Shown: positions 45,037 to 54,968, counted from the stretch's first letter. The stretch: 64,000 nt of DNA from JACKJA01 sp050297015 (GCA_050297015.1 JBNKRZ010000023.1:62001-126000); one strand, 5' to 3'. The notes: generated by a model from the sequence alone, not told the origin. Made by a program: numbers and translations.

Positions 45037-46491
45037 ATGAATTTTAGTAAAAATATCTATGAAATCCCCGCTCACCTGAGTCTAATCCTTGTTATATCGG
45101 ATGTCCTCGCACTTTTTTTGTCACATATCATTTGTCCCGTCTTTGCGCCTTTTGTCCTGTCGACGGAACAAACCGATCTGGGGCCGCAATCTCTTAACTA
45201 CTATCTATTTGTTAACGCACTTATCTTGCTGCGCTTCTATGTTAAAGGCCACTACCGCAGGCGCCTGCCGTGGTGGCAACAAGTCCGCGCCATTTCCAAA
45301 ACAATTGGGATTGTCATGATCCTTACGATTCTAGTCCGCTATATTTTCGATTTGCAAATATCTATAATTTACGTCCTGTGCGGATGGGTTTGGGCACTGG
45401 CTCTTATCTTATCGGCTCGATGGTTACTCTTGCACCACTTCAAAAAAAGTAAAAGCTGGCGCTTACCCATTACCATTTTCGGCGACAATCAAATGATAAT
45501 GGACTGCATGTTTGCATTCTACAATGATGGTTTAACGGGTTTTCACGTCGAAAACATCATGCTGCGCGATAAAGAAAAAAAGCCCGTTTGCCTCGATTAT
45601 ATCCCAATGAGCCATCCACCGATCAAGCTTATCGACGCTTCCGGCGATTACCTTGAATATATCGCAGCCCATCCGCATTCGTTCTACGTCATCGGGCTGG
45701 AGGGCGTACGTGGTAAAAACAGGGATGCCCTGACCAAAGCTTTGGAAGATAACGAGATCAGCTACGCCATCGTCCCGCCGACAAAGCGGCTGCACCTATA
45801 CGGCATGGAGCCGCAATATTTCTTTGGAAACGACGTTTTGCTACTCCACCAAGGAAAACGCAGCCGCATGCCGGTCACACCAACGTTAAAACGGGCCTTC
45901 GATATCTGCGTTTCGGGAATATTTTTACCTGCACTGGGTTTGTTTTCTCTTTTCATCTATCTGGCGAAGAAAATGGAAGGCTCCCAAACACCTGTATTTT
46001 ACGGCGGCGTAAGACTGGGGAAAGACGGGAAAGAATTCCCGTGCTGGAAATTCTGTACCATGCGCAAAGACGCCGACAGCATTCTGGAGGATGTCTTAGC
46101 GAAAGATCCCGCGTTACGCGAAGAGTGGGATCAATATCAAAAACTGAAAGACGACCCGCGCATTGACTCACGCATATCAAAAATCCTGCGCTATACCAGC
46201 CTTGATGAGTTGCCCCAAATATGGAACATTTTTGTTGGTGATATGTCCTTGGTCGGCCCGCGCCCCATTTTGCCGGAGCAGAAAAAAGAATATGGCTCTT
46301 ACATGAATCTATATGAGGAAGTACGCCCCGGCATCACCGGTCTATGGCAGGTTAGCGGCCGGAACGAGACGACTTTCCAGCAACGTGTTTACTGGGATTC
46401 ATGGTACGTTAAGAACTGGTCCCTTTGGCACGATATCGTGATCCTGTTCAAAACCGTCGGTGTTGTTATCACACGCCACGGCGCTTACTAG
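45037..46491 (+). CDS. Polyprenyl-phosphate sugar-1-phosphate transferase (WbaP/WcaJ-like)
   Basis: 484 residues. Four N-terminal membrane segments (about 12-32, 55-70, 85-105, 112-130), a CoA-binding-like soluble region (about 145-280), a membrane segment near 290-308, and the catalytic bacterial sugar transferase domain: FYGGVRLGKDGKEFPCWKF, KILRYTSLDELPQIWN, VGDMSLVGPRPILPEQ, and RPGITGLWQVSGRNETTFQQ. It starts exopolysaccharide repeat units by loading a hexose-1-phosphate on undecaprenyl phosphate; the C-terminus resembles WbaP (galactose) but the sugar is not determined. Confidence 0.92.
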   Translation: MNFSKNIYEIPAHLSLILVISDVLALFLSHIICPVFAPFVLSTEQTDLGPQSLNYYLFVNALILLRFYVKGHYRRRLPWWQQVRAISKTIGIVMILTILVRYIFDLQISIIYVLCGWVWALALILSARWLLLHHFKKSKSWRLPITIFGDNQMIMDCMFAFYNDGLTGFHVENIMLRDKEKKPVCLDYIPMSHPPIKLIDASGDYLEYIAAHPHSFYVIGLEGVRGKNRDALTKALEDNEISYAIVPPTKRLHLYGMEPQYFFGNDVLLLHQGKRSRMPVTPTLKRAFDICVSGIFLPALGLFSLFIYLAKKMEGSQTPVFYGGVRLGKDGKEFPCWKFCTMRKDADSILEDVLAKDPALREEWDQYQKLKDDPRIDSRISKILRYTSLDELPQIWNIFVGDMSLVGPRPILPEQKKEYGSYMNLYEEVRPGITGLWQVSGRNETTFQQRVYWDSWYVKNWSLWHDIVILFKTVGVVITRHGAY

Positions 46492-46517
46492 GAGCCTGCC
46501 CCTAAAGAGAATCAAGC

Positions 46518-46540
46518 GAGAGGGGCGATATCCCCCTCTC
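46518..46540. terminator. Hairpin between convergent genes
   Basis: 8-bp perfect stem GAGAGGGG/CCCCTCTC (46518-46525 with 46533-46540), 7-base loop, no strong T run. Lies between the stops of the sugar transferase and the phosphomannomutase genes. Confidence 0.5.
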
Positions 46541-46545
46541 TCATA

Positions 46546-48054
46546 TCACGCGGCATAGTCGAGTTTTTGATCGTATGCGCCCACTTCAGGGAATTGCGTG
46601 GATAGCAATGTATCAATCTCTTTGAACATGTCGAGCATACGCCGTTCCGATACCGGACTTTCCACAACGATGACAAGCGAAGGCTTGTTGGAAGAAGCGC
46701 GAACCAACCCCCATGTGCCGTCCGCCAATGTCACGCGTACACCATTCACCGTCACAAGGCTATCGATAGCTTCGCCCATGATAGTGACACCGTCTGCCTT
46801 CATTTTCTCGAAATAAGCTATCACACGCTCAACCACGCCGTATTTTTCATCATCAGCACAATGCGGCGACATCGTCGGCGAGCTCCATGTTTTCGGCAGA
46901 GCATCTTTTAGCTGCGCCAAAGAGGATTCAGGCACACCATCAAGCATTCGACAAATTGTAATTGCCGTTAAAACGCCATCATCATAGCCCCGACCGATCG
47001 GTGCGTTCAGGAAAAAGTGACCGCTCTTTTCAAAGCCTGCAAGCGCACTCAATTCATTTACGCGCCGTTTGATATAGGAATGCCCGGTTTTCCAGTAATC
47101 CGTCTTCACACCACGCTCCTGCAAGATAGGATCGCTATGATAAAGCCCGGTTGATTTTACATCGACAACAAAGGTCGGGTTATCATATAACTTGGCCAGT
47201 TCGCGAGCCAAAATCACCCCCACCTTGTCAGAAAATATCTCTGCGCCCGTGTTATCAATAACACCGCAACGGTCGCCATCTCCATCAAAGCCAAAGCCGA
47301 TATCGGCCCCCGTTTCCTTAACCTTCGCGCTCAGCGCATGAAGCATTTCCATGTCTTCAGGATTGGGATTATAGCGGGGGAACGTGTAGTCCAGCTCGCA
47401 ATCCATTTCGATCACTTCACAACCGATCGCGCGCAAAGCTTCCGGCGCATAAGCTCCGGCCGTACCATTACCACAGGCAACCACAGCCTTTATTTTACGC
47501 TTCAGTTCTCCGTCTTTGGTCACATCGCGCACATAGCGCTCTTTCATATCTGCAACATATTCGTACGTGCCACCGGGACGCTCCTGTCCCTTACCTTCCA
47601 AAGTCAGCTCTTTTAAATGAGACATTAAATCAGGCCCGAACGTCATCGGACGCTCAACGCCCATTTTTACACCCGTCCATCCATTTTCGTTATGGCTAGC
47701 CGTGACCATAGCAACAGCAGGGCAATCCAGCTCAAACTGCGCGAAATAAGCCACGGGAGACAGAGCAAGACCGATATCTTTTACCTGACAACCTGCTTGC
47801 ATTAAACCGATAATCAATGCCTGCTTAAGCGTCGCGCTGTAAGAACGGTAATCATGCCCGACAGCAATTGCCGGTGGATTGATGTTTTTTTCATGCATAA
47901 TCGTCCCGATACACAAACCCAACATCGTCATACCGCGCAGGTTAATTTGCTCCGGGTAAAGCCAGCGCGCATCATATTCACGGAAACCGCTAGGGTGGAC
48001 ATAAATCTCGCGTTCGAATTCTTCTGTATTGGCAAGAATATTATCTTGTTTCAT
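46546..48054 (-). CDS. Phosphomannomutase / phosphoglucomutase
   Basis: 502 residues of the alpha-D-phosphohexomutase family. Active-site serine loop is VTASHNENGWTGVKMG near 121-136, the Mg loop is FGFDGDGDRCGV near 260-271, the sugar loop region includes GFEKSGHFF near 345, and the phosphate-binding RASSNKPSL lies in the C-terminal domain. It interconverts mannose-6-P and mannose-1-P (or glucose forms) to supply GDP-mannose precursors. Lies 26 bp after the ManC-like gene, whose substrate it makes. Confidence 0.93.
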   Translation of the reverse strand: MKQDNILANTEEFEREIYVHPSGFREYDARWLYPEQINLRGMTMLGLCIGTIMHEKNINPPAIAVGHDYRSYSATLKQALIIGLMQAGCQVKDIGLALSPVAYFAQFELDCPAVAMVTASHNENGWTGVKMGVERPMTFGPDLMSHLKELTLEGKGQERPGGTYEYVADMKERYVRDVTKDGELKRKIKAVVACGNGTAGAYAPEALRAIGCEVIEMDCELDYTFPRYNPNPEDMEMLHALSAKVKETGADIGFGFDGDGDRCGVIDNTGAEIFSDKVGVILARELAKLYDNPTFVVDVKSTGLYHSDPILQERGVKTDYWKTGHSYIKRRVNELSALAGFEKSGHFFLNAPIGRGYDDGVLTAITICRMLDGVPESSLAQLKDALPKTWSSPTMSPHCADDEKYGVVERVIAYFEKMKADGVTIMGEAIDSLVTVNGVRVTLADGTWGLVRASSNKPSLVIVVESPVSERRMLDMFKEIDTLLSTQFPEVGAYDQKLDYAA

Positions 48055-48080
48055 GTAATTTCACTACCTTCTTTCGTCGT

Positions 48081-49685
48081 TTAACTATCAGCTCCGGATA
48101 AGCGCGTAAGCACTTCGGGCACATCATCTTCTTTCAGTTTCCCAACCAGCTGTTTTAAAGGGTCTGCCGTTTTGCGGTCCGTGACCAACAAAACATCGCC
48201 CGTATCAACAATCACTAGATCCTCAAGCCCCGCGCAGGCAATCAAACGCTTGCCGTCTCCTAAAATTAAGCAATCTTTCGTGTCATGACAAGCCACTCGA
48301 CCCTGTGTGGCGTTACCATCTTCATCCCGCTCTTTCAGTTCCCACAGGCTTTCCCACGATCCCACATCGGACCAGTCAGGATCACAGGGCACCACAGCAA
48401 CGGCGTCAGTTTTCTCCATGATCGCTTTGTCAAAAGGTTGCTTTTCCACCGCACGGTAAAGCACCGCATCCGGATGCTTTTCGCTTCCCGCCTCCATAGC
48501 TGCACGCACACCATCCAGAATAGCGGGTGCATATCTTTCAAACTCTGCCAGAACGCTCCCCGTTTGAAACAAAAACATACCGCTGTTCCACAAAAACGTA
48601 CCGCTCTCAATATAAGAAAGCGCTGTCGCACGATCAGGCTTTTCATAGAAACCGTCCGCCTTAAAAACGTTATCACCGTCCAGAGAAGCACCGCGATTAA
48701 TGTAGCCATAACCGGTCTCCGGCCGTGTTGGCTGAATACCGAACGTAACTATGCACCCCTTTTTCGCCGCCTCAAGAGCATGGACATATGAAGCCTTCAA
48801 ATTATCTTCCCGTCCCATATAGGCATCCGCGGGCAAAACCCACATAACGGCATCGTCGCCAAAAATTGTACGCACATAAAGCGCCGCATAAGCAATAGCC
48901 GCAGCCGTATTACGCGCATCTGGCTCTGAAAGCACATGGTCCATCATATGCGCCCCGGTAATAGCATTGAGCTGTTCAACCACAGGATCCCGCATATCAG
49001 ACAAGGTCACCGCAACAATCTGTTCGGAGGAGGCTCCCGTAATCCGTCGGCAGCGGTCAACCGTTTCCTGGAGCAAAGAATTATCCCCTAGCATCCTTAT
49101 AAATTGCTTGGGAAATTTCTCCCGGCTCCACGGCCAAAGCCTTGTGCCGGAACCGCCGCACAAAATAACCGGAACGACCACAGCTTTATCCGCTGAAGAT
49201 ATTGAAAATTCCTCTATCTCCTTGAGAATTTGAGCGTAAAGTACGGTACTTGACCTAACGCGCTCCTCAAGCAAATCCTTCTTGGCCCGCCCATAAACAT
49301 CAACATAGCGAATGATGTCTTCTTCGCGGCAAGCGCCTGTTTGCTTTTCGTAAACCTTACATGGTTTTTCCGTCAAATTGGCCATACAGTGGATAGCACG
49401 CAATGGAATGTCGATGGTTTCACCTTCTTCCAGAACAAATCGCTCTCCATCAAGGATCACGGTCAGAGTTCCTTCTTCCACACGCCACCGCTCGGCACGA
49501 AAATTATGCGATTGCAAAGAGAGTATTTTCCCCGGCTCCACCGTAATCCACTTTTCGCAGTAATCCTCACCATCTTCAAGTTCGCCAACACCGATAACGG
49601 TATAGTGCCCCCATGGCCGATTACCATCATCCCCAACTTTATAAAGCTCGAAACTATGTGGCCCCTCTTCATCTAATGTGTTCAT
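48081..49685 (-). CDS. Mannose-1-phosphate guanylyltransferase with N-terminal PMI-like cupin (reversed domain order)
   Basis: 534 residues. Residues 1-~133 form the type II phosphomannose isomerase cupin (RPWGHY, ITVEPGKILSLQSH, DIIRYVDVYGR). Residues ~168-534 form the nucleotidyltransferase with GGSGTRLWPWSREKFPKQF at 177-195. The normal ManC/AlgA order is transferase first, cupin last; here it is reversed. The cupin HxH is altered: residues 60-62 read H-N-F, and the usual EHW is ERW, so isomerase activity may be lost. Product would be GDP-mannose for exopolysaccharide. AGGGA precedes the ATG. In an operon with the mutase and the TPR lipoprotein. Confidence 0.93.
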   Translation of the reverse strand: MNTLDEEGPHSFELYKVGDDGNRPWGHYTVIGVGELEDGEDYCEKWITVEPGKILSLQSHNFRAERWRVEEGTLTVILDGERFVLEEGETIDIPLRAIHCMANLTEKPCKVYEKQTGACREEDIIRYVDVYGRAKKDLLEERVRSSTVLYAQILKEIEEFSISSADKAVVVPVILCGGSGTRLWPWSREKFPKQFIRMLGDNSLLQETVDRCRRITGASSEQIVAVTLSDMRDPVVEQLNAITGAHMMDHVLSEPDARNTAAAIAYAALYVRTIFGDDAVMWVLPADAYMGREDNLKASYVHALEAAKKGCIVTFGIQPTRPETGYGYINRGASLDGDNVFKADGFYEKPDRATALSYIESGTFLWNSGMFLFQTGSVLAEFERYAPAILDGVRAAMEAGSEKHPDAVLYRAVEKQPFDKAIMEKTDAVAVVPCDPDWSDVGSWESLWELKERDEDGNATQGRVACHDTKDCLILGDGKRLIACAGLEDLVIVDTGDVLLVTDRKTADPLKQLVGKLKEDDVPEVLTRLSGADS

Positions 49686-49737
49686 TTCTTCCCTACCGTT
49701 TATAGCTGTGTTCCAAAAATAAATTTTTCAAAAATTT

Positions 49738-52137
49738 CTATTTCATTTTTTCCAACAATGCGCGCGCATCGTCAATTCCCGTATAATCCGGTCCACCTAC
49801 CGCACGCTGAAGATAAATCTTTGCCTCCTCCGGCTGCCCCATTTCGAGCAATAAAGCCCCATAATGATAATCCACCTGTGAGTTGGGCTCTTTAAGAAGA
49901 GAGATAGCGCGCGCCAAAACCGGTTGCGCCTGAGGGAATAGCCCCTGACGATAATAAACCCAGCCCAGCGTATCAAGAAAATAAGGATTGTCAGAATTAA
50001 TAAACTGCTCCGCAACCAAACGCGCCCGATCAAGCGCCGCGGCATCCTTATATTGAAAATCAGCAACTATCTGAGCATAGTTATTGGCAACAACGATAGC
50101 CTGATCATCGCGCGCTATAACGCCCTCATAAATCGCCAAAGCGCTATCCATGTCCCTTGCTTGCATTAAAATATCAGCCCGCATCAAAGAGGCTGCCGTT
50201 TTAGCAGATAAAAGATTTTCAGCCTTTTCCAGAATTTCCAGTGCCTTGTCTTTATGCCCTTGCTTCATAAATATTTTTGCCAACGCAATATAGGCATCCT
50301 GATTACGGGGCTTTAAACTGATCGCTTTTCTGAACGACATTTCCGCCGCATCAAGATCATTGGTACTTTCTTCTACCGCTCCCAAAACTGTCAAAATCGT
50401 CGGGTTGGTGTCACCCAACGTTCTCAAAAAACTTTTAACGCGCTCCAAATCACGAAGCTCCGGCGCGGCTTCCAACAAAGCGGTGAGCGCATAAGCCACC
50501 AACGGTGCAGAAGGATCAGCTTTAATCACCTGCTCATAAAGAGCTATCGCCGCTTCACGGCCTTCGTTCTTTTCTTCAATCTGTCCCTTCAGAAACAGAG
50601 CCGTCATAGCATATCCGTCAATGTTCCCCAATTTTAAAACCGCATGCCGTGCCTTGGACCATTGTTCATTTTCAATGGCTAGGCGCGCCAGAGCCTCCCA
50701 GCCTATCGCATAAGAAGGATCAAGCCCCGTTACACTTTCAAGAATTTCCATCGCTTTAATGCGGCTGCCGCCCAACACATAAAGCTGAGCAAGACGTACT
50801 AACGTTCCCTTATCTTCGGGATATTTTTGCACGGCTTGTAATAACGTATCACGCGCCAAATCAACGCGCTCCTGAATCACAAGCGCTTCTGCCAAGATAC
50901 GAGATGCTTTCAAAGAATCCGGGTAATCACGTAAAATCGCACGCAGATCAACCACGGCCTTTTGATAATCGCCCAATACAAAAGCCAGATTAGCCCTTAA
51001 GAAAAGAGCATCGCGATTATTAACATTTTCCTCCAAAACGGCATCGATCATATCTTCAGCCCGCTTAAGGTCGCCCCTTTCCAACTGAATCTCGGCCAAC
51101 ACCGTACGAGCATTTAAGCCAATCCAGTCATCCGGCTCACTTTCAACAATATTTTTCAACATGGCGATCGCCCGGTCATAATCGTCATTCCGGGCATAAA
51201 GATCGGCTAACCACAAATAAAACATTTGTTGATCCGGCGCCGTTTCAATAAAGGAACGAATTTCCTGCTCCGCGGCTTCTGTGCTGTTATACTCTTCCAT
51301 AAAGACGGCCAATCGCTTTTTAGCTTCCGAACTCTCGGAAAAATCATGCACAGTCTCCTTATATACGGCCTCTGCTTCAGAAAGCTTCCCCGCTTCCTGT
51401 AAAATAAGCCCCAAATCAAAACGAAAACGGATTTCCTCAGGATAAAGCGCAAAAATCTCATGATAGATACGCGAAACAGATTCAAGATCGTTTTTCTCAC
51501 TGTATACAGCCGCCTTCAAAAGATAAAAAGATAGCTCCTTCGCATTAAGAGCTATAGCTTCATCAAGAGCCGACAGCGCTTTATCCGGGTTATCTTCAGC
51601 AAGAAAAATACCGACCCGAACAGAATGAGCAACCACATGTGCCGGTTCTTTATCCAAAACGATTTGAATCTCCTGCCGGGCTTTATCAAAATCCCGTTCT
51701 TTTAAAAATAAAGAGCCTTTCAGCGCATGAGCCATCGTATTTTCAGGATCTTGCTCCAAGACTTTTCCGATACGAGTCTTGACTTCATCAGCCTGCTGGA
51801 CTGTCAGGAAAAATTCCGCCAGCTTAATCAAAACCGGTTTAAAGTCCGGACTTTGCTGTTCTGTCACAAGAAAAGCCGAAAGCGCGCTTTGCAAATTACC
51901 TTCCGCTTCTTCCACTAACCCCAAAGCGTATATTGCCCGCGGATCCGTCGGTATAATTTTAGCCGCATTTTTGTATTCCAGACGGGCTTTAATATAGTCC
52001 CCCTGTTCATAATAGGAATCGCCCCGGTGAAGGTGTTTCTCATACTTGGCCTCAGGCGCGTTACAAGATGTGAGGCCCATGACCGAAAAAACGATCAACA
52101 CACGATATATATATATGGATGAGCACCACCGCTTCAT
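49738..52137 (-). CDS. TPR-repeat lipoprotein, PrsT-like (PEP-CTERM/exosortase associated)
   Basis: 799 residues. Lipoprotein signal with lipobox GLTSC (Cys about residue 25), then some 20 tetratricopeptide repeats to the C-terminus, for example GDSYYEQGDYIKARLEYKNA and AYIALAKIFMKQGHKDKALE. Length, lipobox and location in an EPS locus match the TPR protein PrsT found with exosortase systems. A scaffold role in envelope assembly or export is inferred. AGGAG precedes the ATG by 9 bases. Divergent from the VPLPA-CTERM gene and upstream of the GDP-mannose genes. Confidence 0.88.
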   Translation of the reverse strand: MKRWCSSIYIYRVLIVFSVMGLTSCNAPEAKYEKHLHRGDSYYEQGDYIKARLEYKNAAKIIPTDPRAIYALGLVEEAEGNLQSALSAFLVTEQQSPDFKPVLIKLAEFFLTVQQADEVKTRIGKVLEQDPENTMAHALKGSLFLKERDFDKARQEIQIVLDKEPAHVVAHSVRVGIFLAEDNPDKALSALDEAIALNAKELSFYLLKAAVYSEKNDLESVSRIYHEIFALYPEEIRFRFDLGLILQEAGKLSEAEAVYKETVHDFSESSEAKKRLAVFMEEYNSTEAAEQEIRSFIETAPDQQMFYLWLADLYARNDDYDRAIAMLKNIVESEPDDWIGLNARTVLAEIQLERGDLKRAEDMIDAVLEENVNNRDALFLRANLAFVLGDYQKAVVDLRAILRDYPDSLKASRILAEALVIQERVDLARDTLLQAVQKYPEDKGTLVRLAQLYVLGGSRIKAMEILESVTGLDPSYAIGWEALARLAIENEQWSKARHAVLKLGNIDGYAMTALFLKGQIEEKNEGREAAIALYEQVIKADPSAPLVAYALTALLEAAPELRDLERVKSFLRTLGDTNPTILTVLGAVEESTNDLDAAEMSFRKAISLKPRNQDAYIALAKIFMKQGHKDKALEILEKAENLLSAKTAASLMRADILMQARDMDSALAIYEGVIARDDQAIVVANNYAQIVADFQYKDAAALDRARLVAEQFINSDNPYFLDTLGWVYYRQGLFPQAQPVLARAISLLKEPNSQVDYHYGALLLEMGQPEEAKIYLQRAVGGPDYTGIDDARALLEKMK

Positions 52138-52375
52138 AGCCTTTTTCTCCTATCCTGCAATACGTTAAGTCGGTTATATAACGTATGGTTTTATTATTGG
52201 CCAGAAATATATTCTTCAAAACCACCACACCCAAGAACCCAAGCGGGTTTTGAAGAAAAATCAACACCACGATAAAAATTCAAAAATTATTATAAAAAAC
52301 CTTGCACCCCCTGATTACGCATGATAGTTGTTCCCATAGTGTAGTTAACTTTTACCTTTAAATAAGAGAAAAATA

Positions 52376-52981
52376 ATGAAAATACATCGTCTGGCAATGG
52401 CTGCCGCCTTAGCGTTGGGCCTTTTAATGAATGCGGGAACTGCATCCGCTGCTTTCGTAACAAACATGGGTTTGGTATCTGCGGGTGATTCCGGCGTAAT
52501 TGATATGTCACACTCCGGTAACCTTATTGTTAATTCCATCACAGGATCTTTGCCGTCAAACAGCATGATTACTTTCTCATATGATTTTGATGGCAACATC
52601 GACTTTGGGGCTTTATCGGCTGGCGGGCAATATGCCTACAATACAGGGGGAAGCCTGTTCGAAGGCATGACCTTGGACACAACATTCTCTTCACCTGTAG
52701 CTATGGGGTACACTGACGGCACACCGTCTCCGGCTTTGGCTTTGGCCAGCGCTCAAATTGACTTTACCGGAAACACAGCAACGGCTGTGATTAAAAACCT
52801 GTCCTCAGGCATCGTACATTATGCCAGCTTGTTTTCCGGTCTATTTTCCGGCGCTAAAACAGGGACTGTTTCTTACGTAGTATCCGCCGTTCCGCTTCCG
52901 GCTGCTCTGCCGTTGTTTGGTCTTGGCTTGGGTGCAATGGCTGGCTTCGGCATCCGCCGCAAGAAAAAACTGGCTGCTTAA
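52376..52981 (+). CDS. VPLPA-CTERM sorting-domain surface protein
   Basis: 201 residues. N-terminal signal peptide (cleavage likely after GTASA near 26), a beta-rich Ser/Gly/Thr-rich body without cysteine, and a C-terminal tripartite tail: VPLPAALPLFGLGLGAMAG then a basic cluster RRKKK. This is the VPLPA variant of PEP-CTERM sorting signals, processed by an exosortase (XrtD type is known for VPLPA). No exosortase is visible in the window, so it must be elsewhere. Good terminator follows. Probable substrate exported together with the exopolysaccharide. Confidence 0.88.
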   Translation: MKIHRLAMAAALALGLLMNAGTASAAFVTNMGLVSAGDSGVIDMSHSGNLIVNSITGSLPSNSMITFSYDFDGNIDFGALSAGGQYAYNTGGSLFEGMTLDTTFSSPVAMGYTDGTPSPALALASAQIDFTGNTATAVIKNLSSGIVHYASLFSGLFSGAKTGTVSYVVSAVPLPAALPLFGLGLGAMAGFGIRRKKKLAA

Positions 52982-53007
52982 AATAGGCCTTACTATAGAG
53001 TTTTGAG

Positions 53008-53032
53008 AAGGCGTCTTAATTGACGCCTTTTT
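53008..53032 (+). terminator. Intrinsic terminator
   Basis: 8-bp stem AAGGCGTC/GACGCCTT (53008-53015 with 53022-53029), loop TTAATT, followed by a T run. Ends the VPLPA-CTERM transcript. Confidence 0.88.
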
Positions 53033-53159
53033 CTATGCCGGAAGCAATTCCCAACAATCGTTGTTGCTTTTTGTCTCCGGCATTGCTTATGTACATCGCG
53101 ACTTTAAGCGGGTATACTCGTCCCGTGATTTCGCTATTATTTCAATCCTGTGGGGAATT

Positions 53160-53741
53160 ATGTTCAAGTCACTTCATGTTTTTTATCTATTTTTCGCCCT
53201 GACCGCTCTTGTTTTTTCCCGGCCGGCACAGGCGGATGAAAACCGCTTTATTATTTTGCCCGGCGATATCTTGCAAATCACTGTCTGGAAAGAAGAGGGC
53301 ATGGACCAAGAAGTTCTTGTTTTGCCTGACGGAACCATAACTTTCCCTTTGATCGGTACGATTAATGTCAACCGTATGACTCCGGCGGGCCTTAAAGCCG
53401 TCATTCGTAAAAATCTCAGCTCTTCGATCCCGGCGGCCTCCGTCACTGTCACCGTCAAGGCACCGCTCGGCCATAAGGTCAGTGTTATCGGACAAGTTCA
53501 AAGCCCCGGCGATGTGATTTTGAGCACACGCATGGGCGTGATGCAGGCGTTGAGTGGCGTCGGAGGCTTAACGCCTTATGCAGATGAAAACAAGATTATC
53601 ATCATCCGGCAAACGGATGAGGGTGAAAAGGAAAAAATCGAATTCCCCTACCGCGCTGTATCACAAGGACGGCTTCTTGAAAAAGATATTGACCTGATCC
53701 CCGGTGATGTTGTTGTGGTGCCTGCTGACGGTCTTTTTTAA
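53160..53741 (+). CDS. Polysaccharide export protein (Wza/OPX family)
   Basis: 193 residues. Signal peptide (MFKSLHVFYLFFALTALVFS, cleavage after PAQA near 27), polysaccharide export domain (YILPGD-type motif as FIILPGDILQITVWKEEGM, then VLPDGTITFPLIGTINV) and one SLBB domain (VSVIGQVQSPGDVILSTRMGVMQAL). It lacks the lipobox cysteine and the long C-terminal helix of classical Wza, as short OPX proteins do. The frame extends to 53061, but only the start at 53160 gives the signal peptide. First of four co-directed export genes; 4-bp gap to the barrel gene. Confidence 0.92.
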   Translation: MFKSLHVFYLFFALTALVFSRPAQADENRFIILPGDILQITVWKEEGMDQEVLVLPDGTITFPLIGTINVNRMTPAGLKAVIRKNLSSSIPAASVTVTVKAPLGHKVSVIGQVQSPGDVILSTRMGVMQALSGVGGLTPYADENKIIIIRQTDEGEKEKIEFPYRAVSQGRLLEKDIDLIPGDVVVVPADGLF

Positions 53742-53745
53742 TATC

Positions 53746-54924
53746 ATGAAAAATATAGCCTCGTTCATTCGTATTTTCACTGTTCCGAGCGGCTTTGCTT
53801 TGTCCGTTTTGGCGTTGTTTTCCTCAACGCCCACCCATGCGCAGTCAAATTTCAAAATCGCGTTGGATGAAAAGGCCGTATGGGATTCCAACCCGCTCAT
53901 GCTTACGAGCGGGGAGCGTGATATATGGGGATCCGAATCCAAGTTAACCGTCGGCTACGATCGCCAAACCAAAAAAGGCGGCATTGACTTAAGTTTGGCG
54001 GCCGCACGCAACATATTCAATGACGGCGCTTTTAATTCCACCGATGCGTTTTGGAACGCTGGGCTAATAAAACGCACCACACGGTGGGAAGGTTCTCTAG
54101 ACACCTCCCTTGCTTACGATACAACCCGTACGAACGAACTGACGGCTTTTGGCCGGAACATCGATACAGAACGGCGTTTACACTGGGAAGTGGCTCCCGC
54201 ATTATCCTACACCGTCACGCCCCGCACAACGCTGGCTTTAAACGGCAAATGGAACGAACGGCGCTACCGGGGCAACACATTTCGCACAGACTACCGGACA
54301 ACTTCGCTAGCCCCTTCCGTGGCCTACCGTATAACACCGCTGCAAACAGCATTCCTTTCCTTTCAGGCTCAGCGCTATGAGACCACAAGCGGCAACGATC
54401 AGACCGTCGATAGCCTCGGCCCCTCACTGGGCTGGAAATATAATTTCCTACCTGAATTTACAGCAGGACTTTCCATAGGGTATTGGGGATCGAAGTACAA
54501 AGGTTACGGCCTGACGAACAATGATTGGGAATACAACCCCGTTTACGGGGCTACTTTGTCCTATCTCGGTCAGCGTAACCAAACCGAATTTGCAGTGGAA
54601 CAGATGCGTCAACCTTATGCCAATGGAACGGAATCGGAAATATTTTCCGTAAAAGTGAAAAATAAGTTTGCAATTACCCCCCAATGGACTCTAAATATGC
54701 ATGCGGTATATCAAGATGCAGATCAACCACCAGTTTCGAGCACCAATCTCGATAGCGCTTATGAAGAGTCTGTGTCCGTAACATACAAGGTATTTGACCG
54801 GTGGCATGTTTCCCTTTCCCAGAAATACAGGCGGGAAAATTTAGAAAACAGCCTCGGAGAAGCAGAGCGCAATATTGTGAAAGCTGCTCTAACATACCGC
54901 CTCGGGGGAGATCCCCGCCGCTAG
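53746..54924 (+). CDS. Outer-membrane beta-barrel protein, exosortase/EPS associated
   Basis: 392 residues. Signal peptide ends at PTHAQ near residue 33; the mature part consists of alternating amphipathic beta-strands rich in aromatic residues (WEVAPALSYTVTPRTTLALNGKW, FSVKVKNKFAITPQWTLNMH) and ends in a strand with AALTYRLGG. Resembles the PEP-CTERM-associated barrel proteins that lie between the export and chain-length genes. Probable outer-membrane exit pore for the polysaccharide. ATG 53746 preferred over 53704 because the signal peptide begins there. Confidence 0.82.
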   Translation: MKNIASFIRIFTVPSGFALSVLALFSSTPTHAQSNFKIALDEKAVWDSNPLMLTSGERDIWGSESKLTVGYDRQTKKGGIDLSLAAARNIFNDGAFNSTDAFWNAGLIKRTTRWEGSLDTSLAYDTTRTNELTAFGRNIDTERRLHWEVAPALSYTVTPRTTLALNGKWNERRYRGNTFRTDYRTTSLAPSVAYRITPLQTAFLSFQAQRYETTSGNDQTVDSLGPSLGWKYNFLPEFTAGLSIGYWGSKYKGYGLTNNDWEYNPVYGATLSYLGQRNQTEFAVEQMRQPYANGTESEIFSVKVKNKFAITPQWTLNMHAVYQDADQPPVSSTNLDSAYEESVSVTYKVFDRWHVSLSQKYRRENLENSLGEAERNIVKAALTYRLGGDPRR

Positions 54925-54968
54925 AATGCGGAAAAGAAAAAACGACAAACAAAAATAAGTAAGGAACC

